Source: RGIG8709 sp045575975
GTDB lineage: Bacteria; Bacillota; Clostridia; Monoglobales; Monoglobaceae
Reading direction: 5' to 3'
Assembly: GCA_045575975.1 (NCBI GenBank)
Contig: JAZNFO010000034.1
Coordinates: 62,001-126,000 of the forward strand
Length of the DNA stretch: 64,000 nt
Made by a program: the position numbers and the translations under genes. Below, piece after piece: positions 1 to 9,097 of this stretch. Each line of letters begins with the position of its first letter. The first letter of the stretch is position 1. The notes under the pieces were generated by a model. It searched no databases. It was not told where the DNA came from and was given only the letters and a program-made list of their open reading frames with translations.

Positions 1-369
1 CACGCAGGAGATGTTTTTTCGGATGTGAAGGAGCTTCAATTGCTTTATCCGAGGAAGAATTTTATTTATGTTATAGGCAACAACGATTATTTCGTGAAAG
101 ATGAACCCTTTGAAAGATTTTTCGAGCTTTCCGGTGTGAAAATTTTCCTTACTCACGGTCACAGAGAGAATGTGAAATACGGAATTTATAAGCTTTATAT
201 GACAGCTAAAGAAAAGGGGGCAAACCTTGTTATTTTCGGGCATACCCACAGAAAATTTATGGAAGAGGAAGAGGGAATATGTCTCTTTAATCCGGGCTGT
301 GCATCTTCGTCCTATGGAATTTTAGAAATAAATAAGGGCAAAATTTCTCTTTCGCATATAAATATGTAG
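1..369 (+). CDS. Calcineurin-like metallophosphoesterase, 5' end outside window
   Basis: The reading frame is open from base 1, so the true start lies upstream; the GTG at 25 is internal. The visible part begins with HAGDV, then GNND, LTHGH and FGHTHR, the metal-binding motifs of small calcineurin-like phosphodiesterases of the YfcE/MJ0936 type. These are cytosolic di-metal enzymes cleaving phosphodiesters; the physiological substrate cannot be read from sequence. About 122 residues are visible, consistent with the C-terminal two thirds of a protein of about 160-180. The gene ends 42 bases before a strong promoter for asd, so it belongs to an upstream transcription unit. Confidence 0.85.
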   Translation, partial: HAGDVFSDVKELQLLYPRKNFIYVIGNNDYFVKDEPFERFFELSGVKIFLTHGHRENVKYGIYKLYMTAKEKGANLVIFGHTHRKFMEEEEGICLFNPGCASSSYGILEINKGKISLSHINM

Positions 370-410
370 GAAAAACCCCTGATTATATGATAAAAATGAG
401 CCAAAAACAG

Positions 411-439
411 TTGACTTTTGGGGGAAAATGGCATATAAT
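411..439 (+). promoter_or_regulatory. Sigma-A promoter of the asd-dapA-dapB operon
   Basis: TTGACT at 411-416 and TATAAT at 434-439 are separated by exactly 17 bases. Transcription would start near 446, giving a leader of about 40 bases, too short for a lysine riboswitch. Confidence 0.8.
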
Positions 440-488
440 AAAAAGATAATTATAGAAGAGAATAAAAACTGATTCGGAGGTTTTGAAA

Positions 489-1568
489 TTGAAGAAATAT
501 AAAGTTGGTATTATCGGTGCAACAGGTATGGTTGGTCAGAGATTTATAACTCTCACAGAAAATCATCCCTGGTTTGATTTGGTTGTTCTTGCAGCATCTC
601 CAAGAAGTGCGGGAAAAACATATAAAGAAGTGGCAGAGTCCCGTTGGGCAATGAAAACACCTATGCCTGAAAAAGTTAAAGATATGGTTATTATGAACGC
701 AACAGAGGATGTTGAAAAAATTGCATCAATGGTTGATTTCGTTTTCTGTGCAGTTGATATGAAGAAAGACGAAATAAAGGCACTTGAAGAAAAGTATGCA
801 AAAGCAGAATGTCCTGTTATTTCAAATAACTCAGCACACAGACACACACCGGATGTTCCAATGATTATCCCTGAGGTTAATCCCGAACATATGGAAATTA
901 TAAAAGAGCAGAAAAAGCGTCTTGGAACAAAGAAAGGTTTTATTGCGGTTAAGTCAAACTGTTCAATCCAGAGCTATGTTCCTGCACTTCACCCTCTTAT
1001 GGGCTATGGAGTGAAGAATGTCCTGGCTTGTACTTATCAGGCAATCTCAGGGGCGGGCAAAACCTTTGAAACATGGCCTGAAATGGTTGACAACCTTATT
1101 CCGTTTATCGGCGGTGAGGAAGAAAAGAGCGAAAAAGAACCTCTCAAGGTTTGGGGAAAAATTGACGGTGACAAAATTGTTGATGCGGCTTCTCCGTCTA
1201 TCACAACACAGTGTCTCCGTGTTCCTGTTTCTGACGGACACACAGCAGCAGTTTTCGTAAGCTTTGACAAAAAGCCGGAAATTGATGAAATCAAAAAAAC
1301 ATGGGCAGAATTTAAGGGAGAACCACAGCTTAAAAATCTTCCGTCTGCACCGAAGCAGTTTATAAACTATTTTGAAGAAGATAACCGTCCTCAGGCAAAG
1401 CTTGACAGAGATTTAGAAGGCGGAATGGCGGTTTCAGTTGGAAGACTTCGTGAAGACAGTCAGTTTGATTATAAATTTGTTTGCCTTTCACACAACACCT
1501 TAAGAGGTGCGGCAGGGGGAGCTGTTTTACTTGCAGAGCTTCTTGCGGCAAACGGATATTTTGATTAA
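489..1568 (+). CDS. asd: Aspartate-semialdehyde dehydrogenase
   Basis: This enzyme makes L-aspartate 4-semialdehyde from aspartyl phosphate with NADPH, the branch point to lysine/diaminopimelate, threonine and methionine. The N-terminal Rossmann motif is GIIGATGMVGQRF and the catalytic cysteine is in KSNCSIQS (about residue 158). SAGKTY near residue 40 and the overall pattern match the archaeal/yeast type rather than the E. coli type. An in-frame TTG at 483 would extend the protein by two residues, but the SD GGAGG at 476-480 is only 2 bases from it and 8 bases from the TTG at 489, so 489 is preferred (359 residues). It is the first gene of an operon with dapA 28 bases downstream. Confidence 0.95.
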   Translation: MKKYKVGIIGATGMVGQRFITLTENHPWFDLVVLAASPRSAGKTYKEVAESRWAMKTPMPEKVKDMVIMNATEDVEKIASMVDFVFCAVDMKKDEIKALEEKYAKAECPVISNNSAHRHTPDVPMIIPEVNPEHMEIIKEQKKRLGTKKGFIAVKSNCSIQSYVPALHPLMGYGVKNVLACTYQAISGAGKTFETWPEMVDNLIPFIGGEEEKSEKEPLKVWGKIDGDKIVDAASPSITTQCLRVPVSDGHTAAVFVSFDKKPEIDEIKKTWAEFKGEPQLKNLPSAPKQFINYFEEDNRPQAKLDRDLEGGMAVSVGRLREDSQFDYKFVCLSHNTLRGAAGGAVLLAELLAANGYFD

Positions 1569-1596
1569 TAAAAATTAAAAGGATAGGAGAGTTAAT

Positions 1597-2478
1597 ATGA
1601 AAAAAGCACCATTTACGGGTTCTGCGGTAGCCCTTATCACACCGTTTAACGAAAGCGGTGTTGACTATAAAAAGCTTGATGAATTAATTGAATTTCATAT
1701 TGCCAATAAAACAGATGCCATAGTTGTTTGCGGAACAACCGGCGAATGCAGCACAATGCCGGACGAGGAGCATTTGGGTGTTATAAAACACACGGTTGAA
1801 ACTGTTAAGGGAAGAGTTCCTGTTATTGCAGGAACAGGAAGCAACGATTCAAAGCATGGCATTCAACTTAGCAAGAGTGCAGAAGAAGCAGGCGCTGACG
1901 GACTTTTGGTTGTTACTCCTTACTATAACAAGACAACTCAGAAAGGCTTGAAGAAATATTTTGAGGATATTGCAAATGCGGTTAATATTCCCATTATTCT
2001 TTATCACATTCCGGGAAGAACAGGGGTTACAATTTCCCTTGACACATTCAAATATCTTGACAAAATCCCAAATATAGTTGCTGTTAAGGAAGCAACAGGC
2101 GACCTTGCTTTTGCGGCAAAGCTTGCAAGGGAAACAGAGCTTGTTTTATATTCAGGAAACGATGATATTATTGTTCCTATAATGTCACTTGGCGGAAAAG
2201 GGGTTATCTCCGTTCTTGCAAATATTCTTCCTGAGGAAACTCACAACATCTGTGCAGATTTTATGGACGGAAATGTGGAAAAATCAAAGGATGAATTTTT
2301 AAAATATTTAAACCTTGTGAATGCGCTCTTTATTGAGGTGAATCCAATACCGATTAAAACAGCAATGAATGTTTTAGGCTACGGGGTGGGAGACTTGAGA
2401 GGTCCTCTTTGCGATATGGAGCCTGAAAATCTTGAAAAGTTAAAAGCAGAATTAAAGGCAGTTGGCCTTTTAAAGTAA
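1597..2478 (+). CDS. dapA: 4-hydroxy-tetrahydrodipicolinate synthase
   Basis: This enzyme condenses pyruvate with aspartate semialdehyde, the first committed step of the diaminopimelate/lysine pathway. It is a 293-residue TIM barrel, the usual family length. The TTGE motif (CGTTGECSTM), the YYNKTTQ tyrosine, GRTG and the Schiff-base lysine in VAVKEATGD are all present. An AGGAG-type SD precedes the ATG. It lies between asd and dapB in the same operon. The pathway supplies both lysine and peptidoglycan diaminopimelate, and dipicolinate in a spore former. Confidence 0.96.
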   Translation: MKKAPFTGSAVALITPFNESGVDYKKLDELIEFHIANKTDAIVVCGTTGECSTMPDEEHLGVIKHTVETVKGRVPVIAGTGSNDSKHGIQLSKSAEEAGADGLLVVTPYYNKTTQKGLKKYFEDIANAVNIPIILYHIPGRTGVTISLDTFKYLDKIPNIVAVKEATGDLAFAAKLARETELVLYSGNDDIIVPIMSLGGKGVISVLANILPEETHNICADFMDGNVEKSKDEFLKYLNLVNALFIEVNPIPIKTAMNVLGYGVGDLRGPLCDMEPENLEKLKAELKAVGLLK

Positions 2479-2482
2479 TTTA

Positions 2483-2508
2483 AAGCCGAGGGGATTTCCC
2501 CTCGGCTT
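2483..2508 (+). terminator. GC-rich hairpin between dapA and dapB
   Basis: An 11-bp perfect stem (2483-2493 with 2498-2508) closes a 4-base loop. Only a short A/T stretch follows, with no T run, so it is more likely a partial terminator or mRNA-stabilizing hairpin that sets the dapB level than a full stop. Confidence 0.45.
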
Positions 2509-2533
2509 CAATTAAACAGAAAGGAAAAATTGT

Positions 2534-3295
2534 ATGATAAATGTACTTTTATGCGGAGCCTCTGGCAAAATGGGAAATGCGGTTTGTCAGGCGGCATCCC
2601 AGACAGAGGATATAAAAATTGTTGCAGGAGTTGATAAGGTTAAAAACCCTGCCCTGGAATTTGAAATTTATGAAAACCCATATGATGTGAAGGAGGAAAT
2701 TGATTGCATAATTGATTTTTCACATCCCTCGGTTTTTGATAATATGCTGAAATTTGCAACAGAGAAGAAAATCCCATATATTGTGTGCACAACAGGACTT
2801 TCGGAGGAACAGAGAGAGGCGATTGTTTCTGCATCAGAAAATTCTCCAATGTTCTATTCTGCCAATATGTCGGTGGGTGTAAATCTTCTTATAGAGCTTG
2901 CAAAAAGAGCATCAAGTGTTCTTGAAGAAAGCTTTGATATAGAAATTATTGAAAAGCACCACAACCTAAAAATTGATGCTCCAAGCGGAACAGCACTTGC
3001 AATAGCAGATGCAATATCAGAAACTGTTTCCTATAACCCCAAATATACTTATGACAGACACAGCGTAAGAAAGAGGCGGGAAAAGGAAGAAATCGGCATT
3101 CACGCAGTCCGTGGCGGCACAATAGTGGGGGAACATCAGGTTATATTTGCAGGCAGAGATGAGGTTATCGAGCTGAATCACACCGCAACCTCAAAAGAGG
3201 TGTTTGCAGTTGGTGCAGTCCGTGCCGCAAGATTTATGAAGGATAAGACAAAGGGACTTTACAATATGAAGGATGTAATCGACAGTATTTTGTAG
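2534..3295 (+). CDS. dapB: 4-hydroxy-tetrahydrodipicolinate reductase
   Basis: This reductase uses NAD(P)H to make tetrahydrodipicolinate, the second lysine-branch step. Visible signatures are the nucleotide-binding CGASGKMG at the N terminus, the catalytic histidine region EKHHNLKIDAPSGTA, and VRGGTIVGEH. Length is 253 residues, normal for the family. An AAAGG SD precedes the ATG. It closes the asd-dapA-dapB set; the hairpin after dapA may reduce its transcript level. Confidence 0.96.
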   Translation: MINVLLCGASGKMGNAVCQAASQTEDIKIVAGVDKVKNPALEFEIYENPYDVKEEIDCIIDFSHPSVFDNMLKFATEKKIPYIVCTTGLSEEQREAIVSASENSPMFYSANMSVGVNLLIELAKRASSVLEESFDIEIIEKHHNLKIDAPSGTALAIADAISETVSYNPKYTYDRHSVRKRREKEEIGIHAVRGGTIVGEHQVIFAGRDEVIELNHTATSKEVFAVGAVRAARFMKDKTKGLYNMKDVIDSIL

Positions 3296-3335
3296 AACTT
3301 TTAAAATGATAAATATAAAAAAGGAGCGGACTTTT

Positions 3336-6300
3336 ATGAAAAAAGTTTTTGCAATTATTTTATCAGCCTTAGTTTTATGCAATATGCTAACAGTAACATA
3401 CGCAAATGATGTTGACACAACTGCCGCAACAAAGTTTGCAGAAAAAATTAATGCACTTTTCCCAAATTCCTGTACGGTCAGCGGAAATGTTGTAACTTTG
3501 AATGCGGATTTAAGCATTTTAACAGAATCCCTGCAGGTTGAATCAGGCGGAGATGTTGTGCTTGATTTAGTAAGACACAATGTTCGTGCAGATTATGGGG
3601 TTGATGCAATTGAGATTTGTGCAGGAGCCAAGCTGACAATTAAGGGTCATGGAACAATATATGGCGGTGATGGGGCAGAGACCTATAAGCACGAGGACGG
3701 AAACTGCGGTATAATAAACAAAGGAACTCTTATAATTGAGGATGCAAATGTTTATGGCGGAGAGTCTTCTTATAATAAAAACGGAAGCACTGCAAATGGA
3801 AAGTTATATGCAGTAGGTGGAACAGCTATCCTGAATGAGGGTTATATAGAGATTGTAGACGGCAGGATAACAGGCGGAGACTTTAACAGAGCAAACGGAA
3901 CAGGCATAGGCGGTATAGGTATTAACAATTCAGGAGAGCTTGTTGCCGAGGGTGGAAATATAAACGGTGGAGATGGAACTCGTTCAGATGACGGTACGGA
4001 ATTCTGGGTATATGGGGGTGCTGGAATAAAGAATTCAGGAAAAATCACCCTTTCAAACACAAACATCAGAGGCGGTTCCGGAGCAACCTACAGCGGATGT
4101 GCAATAGAAAATCTGTCGGAGGCAGAATGTTTTTATGCGGAAGGCACATTTTTAAATGCAGGGTATAGTAACTATTACGGAACTCTTGATGAAAATTATA
4201 TAGAAACCTCTTTTTTGAATGATGCAGAGGCAGAATTATATGATTGCAATGTTGACAGTGTTTATAATAAAGGGACAATAACAATAGATGGTGAAAGTTA
4301 TTCCGGATATATTGAAAACATATATGGAGCCAAGGCGGTTATTGAGTCTGCAGATGTTTATTCTTCGGGAAATATGCCTGCAATTGTAAACGACGGTGAA
4401 ATGATAATCAATGATGGAAATATAGATGGCAGTTATGCTCAAACACAAGATGCAGACGGTGTGCCTGCAATAGTAAATAAAAGAGATTTAACTGTTAATG
4501 GCGGAAGGATATACGGAGGTCATCCTTTTGAAGAAAGTGGAAAAGCCGGATGTGGAATACATACTCTTATTGCATCAAACCTAACAATTAATGGCGGAGA
4601 AATTATAGGCGGAGGATATGGCACACCGGAAGTCGGTATTCTTGCTGAGGGAAATGTAACAATCAATAAGGGCGTTGTTGCAGGCGGTATTGCAAACGAC
4701 TGGGAAACTTTTGCACAGCCAATAAGCGGAGAATACACAACAGGGAGATATTCGGTTGTCCGCGGAAGCGTGGATGGTTATGAATATTCTGAGCTTGACG
4801 GCTTAACTGAATACAGATATTTAGAGTTTGAAATTTTAACAAGTGCAATTTCTCTTGCAAATAAAATAAATTCATTAGAGCCGGGGGCTTGCTACTATGA
4901 AGATGACACGGTATATTTAGAAAGAAACCTGACTCTTCCGGAAGATATTGAAATTCTTCCGGGGGACCACATAGTTTTTAATCTTTGCGGGTGGACCTTA
5001 AAAGCTAAGGGAGAAAATGTCGGAAGCGTTATCTGTGTGCAGGAGGATGCGGAAGTTACAATTTGTAACGGAAATATTATCGGTGAAAGTATTAATGAAA
5101 CCGGCTCTACAGGGGGCATGACGGTAGCTGGAATATATAATTACGGAAAATTGAACCTTGAGGGCTGTACTGTTAAGGGAAGCAGCAGTCTTGGATTTGA
5201 TGAGTATGGCGGATATGGTATATATAATCATACAACAGGTGTGCTTGAAATTACGGATTGCGACATATATGGCGGTGACGGAGAAGCGTTTGGTGTAACT
5301 TCTATAAGCAATTCAGGCACTGCAACGATTAACAGCGGTAAATTTGTAGGCGGCGCATCCAAAAACGGCGTTGTTGCTGCTGTTTCAAGTGAGGTTTCTG
5401 TTAGTCAGGGAGCATATATGCAGGAAAGTGATGATGACATTTCTTATTCAAGAGTTGTTGGCACAAACCAGAAACAATATCTTGAGGTTATTGAGGAAAG
5501 TGCGGCAACAAAGCTTGCAGAAATAATAGAGGGCTATTCACAAGGCTCTTGTGTTATCAGGTATCAAAACGAAATTGAAATAACAAAGCCGGTTTCAATT
5601 GACGATGTAATCACAATCCCTGAGGGGGATGAAGTGATACTGAATGTTAGCAATTTAAGTTGCAGAGGCTTGTATGTTCCAGAAAATGCATATCTGACAC
5701 TTAAGGGAGACGGGGTGTTTACAGGAACAGAAGATGCTGTTGTAAATGACGGAACTCTTGATATAAGAGGTGGAACCTATAAAGGCGGTCCGTCAGGGAG
5801 CGGCATCTTAAACCGTGGCTCATTAACTGTGCATTATGGCACAGTTATAGGCGGTGACGGAGCGGCAGCAATTAGCTCAACTGGAGAAAAGCTTTGTTTA
5901 TATGAGGGTGAATTTATCGGTGGAGCGAGAATGGACGGCTCAAGAGTTCAGGCTATTATGGGAAGCATAACAGACGGTGAATGTATTGAAAAAAGCAGCG
6001 ACGGAGAAAATTACACAATGATAACAGCTCCTGAAATTACAGCACCTTATGTGGTTGCAAGCTGGGGAACACCCACAGAAAGGGCAGCCTTAGGCATAAA
6101 CCTTAAATATCCGAATTCCTGCAGATATTGGACAGATGAAGATCATGAAGAAGAAAAGGTTGTGTTTGTTGCGGATTGTCCGTCTGTTGTACTGGAAGCT
6201 GATGGCATAGTTGTAGAACTTAATGGTCGCACCTTTGGGGAAATTATAGTCTATGGTAATATAGAATTAACAGGAAAAGGTTATATAACAGATTTTCTCA

Positions 6301-7532
6301 CAAACCATAGAGAATTGTTAATCAATGCCAAGGCAGAAATAGAAGGTGTTATAATAAATCATAGAAACCTCGTAACCGAAGGGGAAATAAACGGCGGTAT
6401 ATTAAACAGAGAAGGCGGAAGAGTTATTGTTGAGGGCGGAACAATCACGGGAAGTGCGAAAAACTATGGTGCCGCAATATATCATGATAATAACCACCAC
6501 GCTGAAACAATTATAAATAAAGGTATTGTCAAAGGCTTAGACTGCGGTGTTAACCTTATGCTGAGAGAGGGAGAATACAGCTTTTTCCAGGTTAACGGCG
6601 GTGCGGTTATTGGAGAAAACGGGCCAGCAGTAAAGGCAAGAATAATAAAAAGACCAAGCGTCGGCGGAGGCAGTGTCGGTGGCGGTGGAGGAGCATCGTC
6701 AGGCATTGTTGGCGGCAGCAGTGGTGGTGTGACCGGTGGAAACTATATCCCCTCCGGCAGTATTGCAGTCGGCGAAGCATTATCAGGTGGTGTAGGCTCA
6801 GATTCTAAAATCGAAACCTGTTGTGTATATATGACCGGCGGTCTTTTAGCAGGTGGCGAAGGTTATCTTGCCCTTGAACAGTCAGGATATATTGAAACAG
6901 ATGAAAATGTTACCTTAAAAATAAGCGAAGACGGCATTAATTATACTGTTTCTGCGGATAACAGAACATATGCAAGATTTGTTAAAGCAGAGGGCGAAGG
7001 ATATGTTGGAATTTCCTCATTTGATATTAAAAATGAAAGCTATACAACTTGTCCGGAAGGCAGAATTCTTTTAGACACAGAAATCCAGCCGCAAAATGCA
7101 ACAAACACCGAAATCCTGTGGACATCTTCTGATGAAAGTGTTGCAGTGGTGAAAAACGGAATTGTTTACGGTGTGGGAATAGGTGAGGCAACAATCACCG
7201 GAACAACTGTTGATGGGTTAAAAACTGTAACCCGCACAGTAAAGGTAGAGGAATACAGTGAACCCCAGAAATATTACAGAATGGGAACATCAAACAGAAT
7301 ATATGACGGAGCAACCTTAAACTTTGATCTGGAGGTTGAAAGCAGTGAACCGCTTAAAGGCTCTATATATGTGGGTATCTATGAAGGCAGCACTTTTGTA
7401 AGATGCGAAATTTTTGAGGTAAAATCAGACAGACTTTCAATTGACTGCGCAGAAAATCAGACAGTGAAAGTGTTCTGGTGGAATGAAAATCTGTGTCCTG
7501 TATTAGGGAATTTAGGCGTTCCAAAATCATAA
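3336..7532 (+). CDS. Giant secreted beta-helix surface protein with Big_2-like domain
   Basis: 1398 residues. The ATG at 3336 is preferred over the in-frame ATG at 3306 because AAGGAG lies 9 bases before it and the sequence then starts with a signal peptide (MKKVFAIILSALVL...TYA). Most of the protein is short repeats of the form N.G.L.I..G.I.GG, as in right-handed beta-helix surface proteins. A module with A.KLA..IN.L.PGSC recurs four times (near nucleotides 3423, 4845, 5499 and 6076), each opening a new helix block. A Gly/Ser-rich stretch lies near 6660-6740, an Ig-like Big_2 domain near 7020-7250, and a small beta module shared with two other surface proteins at the end. No LPXTG or SLH anchor is visible. 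Adhesion or matrix binding is inferred only. Confidence 0.8.
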   Translation: MKKVFAIILSALVLCNMLTVTYANDVDTTAATKFAEKINALFPNSCTVSGNVVTLNADLSILTESLQVESGGDVVLDLVRHNVRADYGVDAIEICAGAKLTIKGHGTIYGGDGAETYKHEDGNCGIINKGTLIIEDANVYGGESSYNKNGSTANGKLYAVGGTAILNEGYIEIVDGRITGGDFNRANGTGIGGIGINNSGELVAEGGNINGGDGTRSDDGTEFWVYGGAGIKNSGKITLSNTNIRGGSGATYSGCAIENLSEAECFYAEGTFLNAGYSNYYGTLDENYIETSFLNDAEAELYDCNVDSVYNKGTITIDGESYSGYIENIYGAKAVIESADVYSSGNMPAIVNDGEMIINDGNIDGSYAQTQDADGVPAIVNKRDLTVNGGRIYGGHPFEESGKAGCGIHTLIASNLTINGGEIIGGGYGTPEVGILAEGNVTINKGVVAGGIANDWETFAQPISGEYTTGRYSVVRGSVDGYEYSELDGLTEYRYLEFEILTSAISLANKINSLEPGACYYEDDTVYLERNLTLPEDIEILPGDHIVFNLCGWTLKAKGENVGSVICVQEDAEVTICNGNIIGESINETGSTGGMTVAGIYNYGKLNLEGCTVKGSSSLGFDEYGGYGIYNHTTGVLEITDCDIYGGDGEAFGVTSISNSGTATINSGKFVGGASKNGVVAAVSSEVSVSQGAYMQESDDDISYSRVVGTNQKQYLEVIEESAATKLAEIIEGYSQGSCVIRYQNEIEITKPVSIDDVITIPEGDEVILNVSNLSCRGLYVPENAYLTLKGDGVFTGTEDAVVNDGTLDIRGGTYKGGPSGSGILNRGSLTVHYGTVIGGDGAAAISSTGEKLCLYEGEFIGGARMDGSRVQAIMGSITDGECIEKSSDGENYTMITAPEITAPYVVASWGTPTERAALGINLKYPNSCRYWTDEDHEEEKVVFVADCPSVVLEADGIVVELNGRTFGEIIVYGNIELTGKGYITDFLTNHRELLINAKAEIEGVIINHRNLVTEGEINGGILNREGGRVIVEGGTITGSAKNYGAAIYHDNNHHAETIINKGIVKGLDCGVNLMLREGEYSFFQVNGGAVIGENGPAVKARIIKRPSVGGGSVGGGGGASSGIVGGSSGGVTGGNYIPSGSIAVGEALSGGVGSDSKIETCCVYMTGGLLAGGEGYLALEQSGYIETDENVTLKISEDGINYTVSADNRTYARFVKAEGEGYVGISSFDIKNESYTTCPEGRILLDTEIQPQNATNTEILWTSSDESVAVVKNGIVYGVGIGEATITGTTVDGLKTVTRTVKVEEYSEPQKYYRMGTSNRIYDGATLNFDLEVESSEPLKGSIYVGIYEGSTFVRCEIFEVKSDRLSIDCAENQTVKVFWWNENLCPVLGNLGVPKS

Positions 7533-7540
7533 AACTATAA

Positions 7541-7586
7541 TTAAAACAAAGAAAAATCGCACTTGTGCGATTTTTCTTTGTTTTAA
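7541..7586. terminator. Bidirectional terminator, 22-bp perfect palindrome
   Basis: 7541-7562 pairs perfectly with 7565-7586 around a 2-base loop. A and T runs on both flanks allow termination on either strand. It sits 8 bases after the stop of the beta-helix protein. Confidence 0.85.
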
Positions 7587-7588
7587 AA

Positions 7589-7688
7589 GTCTTTTTGCTA
7601 CGCACAAACTTCGCCTCTCGGTGTACGCCGGTACACCTTCGGGTATCCCCTGCGGGCTCAGTTTGTGTGTTCCAAATCTATTTTACCT
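7589..7688 (+). repeat. About 100-bp intergenic repeat, copy 1
   Basis: This segment is closely repeated, inverted, at 40123-40220. Both copies begin GTCTTTTTGCTACGCACAAA just after a terminator and end TCTATTTTACCT. Inside are a palindrome around GGTGTACGCCGGTACACC and an outer pairing CACAAACT/AGTTTGTG, so the element can form a branched structure. An open frame runs through both copies but looks like a by-product. It is probably a non-coding MITE- or REP-like element. Confidence 0.75.
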
Positions 7689-7697
7689 ATCCCCTAA

Positions 7698-7742
7698 AAA
7701 AGAAGGTGTCTAATAACCAAAGGTTTTTAGACACCTTCTTTT
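7698..7742 (-). terminator. Terminator of the trmFO transcript
   Basis: A 16-bp stem (7698-7713 with 7727-7742), followed on the minus strand by a T run. It overlaps the trmFO stop codon by two bases. Confidence 0.8.
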
Positions 7743-9042
7743 ATTTCAGCTTTTCTTCTATTTCAATAAAACTTCTGTCTGCAAATTTTTGAGCCTTTTC
7801 CTTTTTGTCCTTTATTCTCATCCCAAGGCTTTCAAAAATGCCGAAATTAACATTCATGGGCTGGAAATCGCCGCTTAAAGCATCGGTGGAAATATAATTT
7901 GCAAGGGCGCCAAGAGCGGTTCTGTTTGAGAAAACAAGAGGCTCTTTGGAAAGAAGCCTTCTTGCAATATTAATGCCTGCCACCATTCCCGAGCTTGCAG
8001 ATTCAATATACCCCTCAACTCCCGTTATCTGTCCCGCAAAATAAATTTTGGGATATTTTCTCATAGCATAGGTGTTGTCAAGGAGATTTGGTGAGTTGAT
8101 ATATGTGTTTCGGTGCATAACCCCGTAGCGGACAAATTCTGCGCTACTGAGACCTGGTATAAGACCGAAAACTCGTTTTTGCTCCCCGAATTTCAGATGA
8201 GTCTGGAATCCAACAATGTTGAAAAGAGTTCCCTCCTCGTTGTCCTGACGGAGCTGAACAACTGCATAAGGGCGGGAGTTATCGTGGGGATTTGTGAGGC
8301 CCACAGGCTTTAAGGGACCAAAACGCATAGTCTCTTCCCCACGGGATGCCATAACCTCAATGGGCATACAACCCTCAAAAACCTTTTGATTTTCAACGGC
8401 TTCGTGAACAGGGGCACATTCTGCATCCTTTAATGCTGAGTAAAAGGCAAGGTATTCTTCCTTGTTCATAGGGCAGTTGATGTAATCATCGCCCCCTTTT
8501 CCGTATCTAGCCCCCTTAAAAGCTTTTGTCATATCAATGCTTTCAAAAGACACAATAGGTGCCGCCGCATCAAAAAAGTGAAGATATTCATCCCCTGTAA
8601 GACGGGCGATTTCTTCTGCGATTTTGTCGGAGGCAAGAGGGCCTGCGGCAATAACCGTGTATTCATCAGGATTAATATTTGAAACCTCTTCCGAAATAAC
8701 AGTGATATTCGGGTGAGATTTTATTTTTTCTGTAACAAGGGCGGAAAACTTTTCTCTGTCAACCGCCAATGCTCCCCCTGCAGGAACCTTTGTTTTGTCT
8801 GCACATTCCATAATAAGGGATGAAAATTTTCTCATTTCTTCCTTTAAGAGTCCAACCGCATTTAAAACTCCGTCTGCACGGAGAGAGTTGCTGCAAACAA
8901 GCTCCGCAAAATTTTCATTTTTGTGAGCAGGGGAGAACTTTTCCGGTTTCATTTCATAAAGCAAAACCTCCGCTCCAAGGTTTGCTGCCTGCCATGCCGC
9001 CTCACAGCCTGCAAGCCCTGCCCCTATTATCTTTATTTTCAT
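7741..9042 (-). CDS. trmFO: Methylenetetrahydrofolate-tRNA-(uracil-5-)-methyltransferase TrmFO
   Basis: This FAD- and folate-dependent enzyme makes ribothymidine at position 54 of tRNA in many Gram-positive bacteria. The N-terminal IIGAGLAGCEAAWQAA is the GidA-like FAD-binding signature; further family blocks are SNSLRAD, NCPMNKEEY and a C-terminal FAGQITGVEGYIESA. Length is 433 residues, normal. A GAGAGGA SD precedes the ATG. It is transcribed away from the peptidase gene, whose stop is 55 bases upstream. Confidence 0.95.
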   Translation of the reverse strand: MKIKIIGAGLAGCEAAWQAANLGAEVLLYEMKPEKFSPAHKNENFAELVCSNSLRADGVLNAVGLLKEEMRKFSSLIMECADKTKVPAGGALAVDREKFSALVTEKIKSHPNITVISEEVSNINPDEYTVIAAGPLASDKIAEEIARLTGDEYLHFFDAAAPIVSFESIDMTKAFKGARYGKGGDDYINCPMNKEEYLAFYSALKDAECAPVHEAVENQKVFEGCMPIEVMASRGEETMRFGPLKPVGLTNPHDNSRPYAVVQLRQDNEEGTLFNIVGFQTHLKFGEQKRVFGLIPGLSSAEFVRYGVMHRNTYINSPNLLDNTYAMRKYPKIYFAGQITGVEGYIESASSGMVAGINIARRLLSKEPLVFSNRTALGALANYISTDALSGDFQPMNVNFGIFESLGMRIKDKKEKAQKFADRSFIEIEEKLK

Positions 9043-9097
9043 AAGTCGAATTTCCTCTCAGTATTTTTCATTATTATACACTTTATGGGGCGGTTTG

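Noticed and set aside
370..488. Lysine riboswitch before asd
   Set aside because: The leader after the promoter is only about 40 bases and shows no aptamer elements.
3191..3580. Open frame of 129 codons on the minus strand opposite dapB and the surface-protein start
   Set aside because: It has no SD, covers two well-supported genes and an SD region, and shows no family features; it is a shadow of the plus-strand genes.
7565..7792. Conserved peptide-like frame through both copies of the 100-bp repeat
   Set aside because: The shared residues result from DNA identity of the repeat; frames start in terminators, lack SD sites and diverge immediately outside the repeat.
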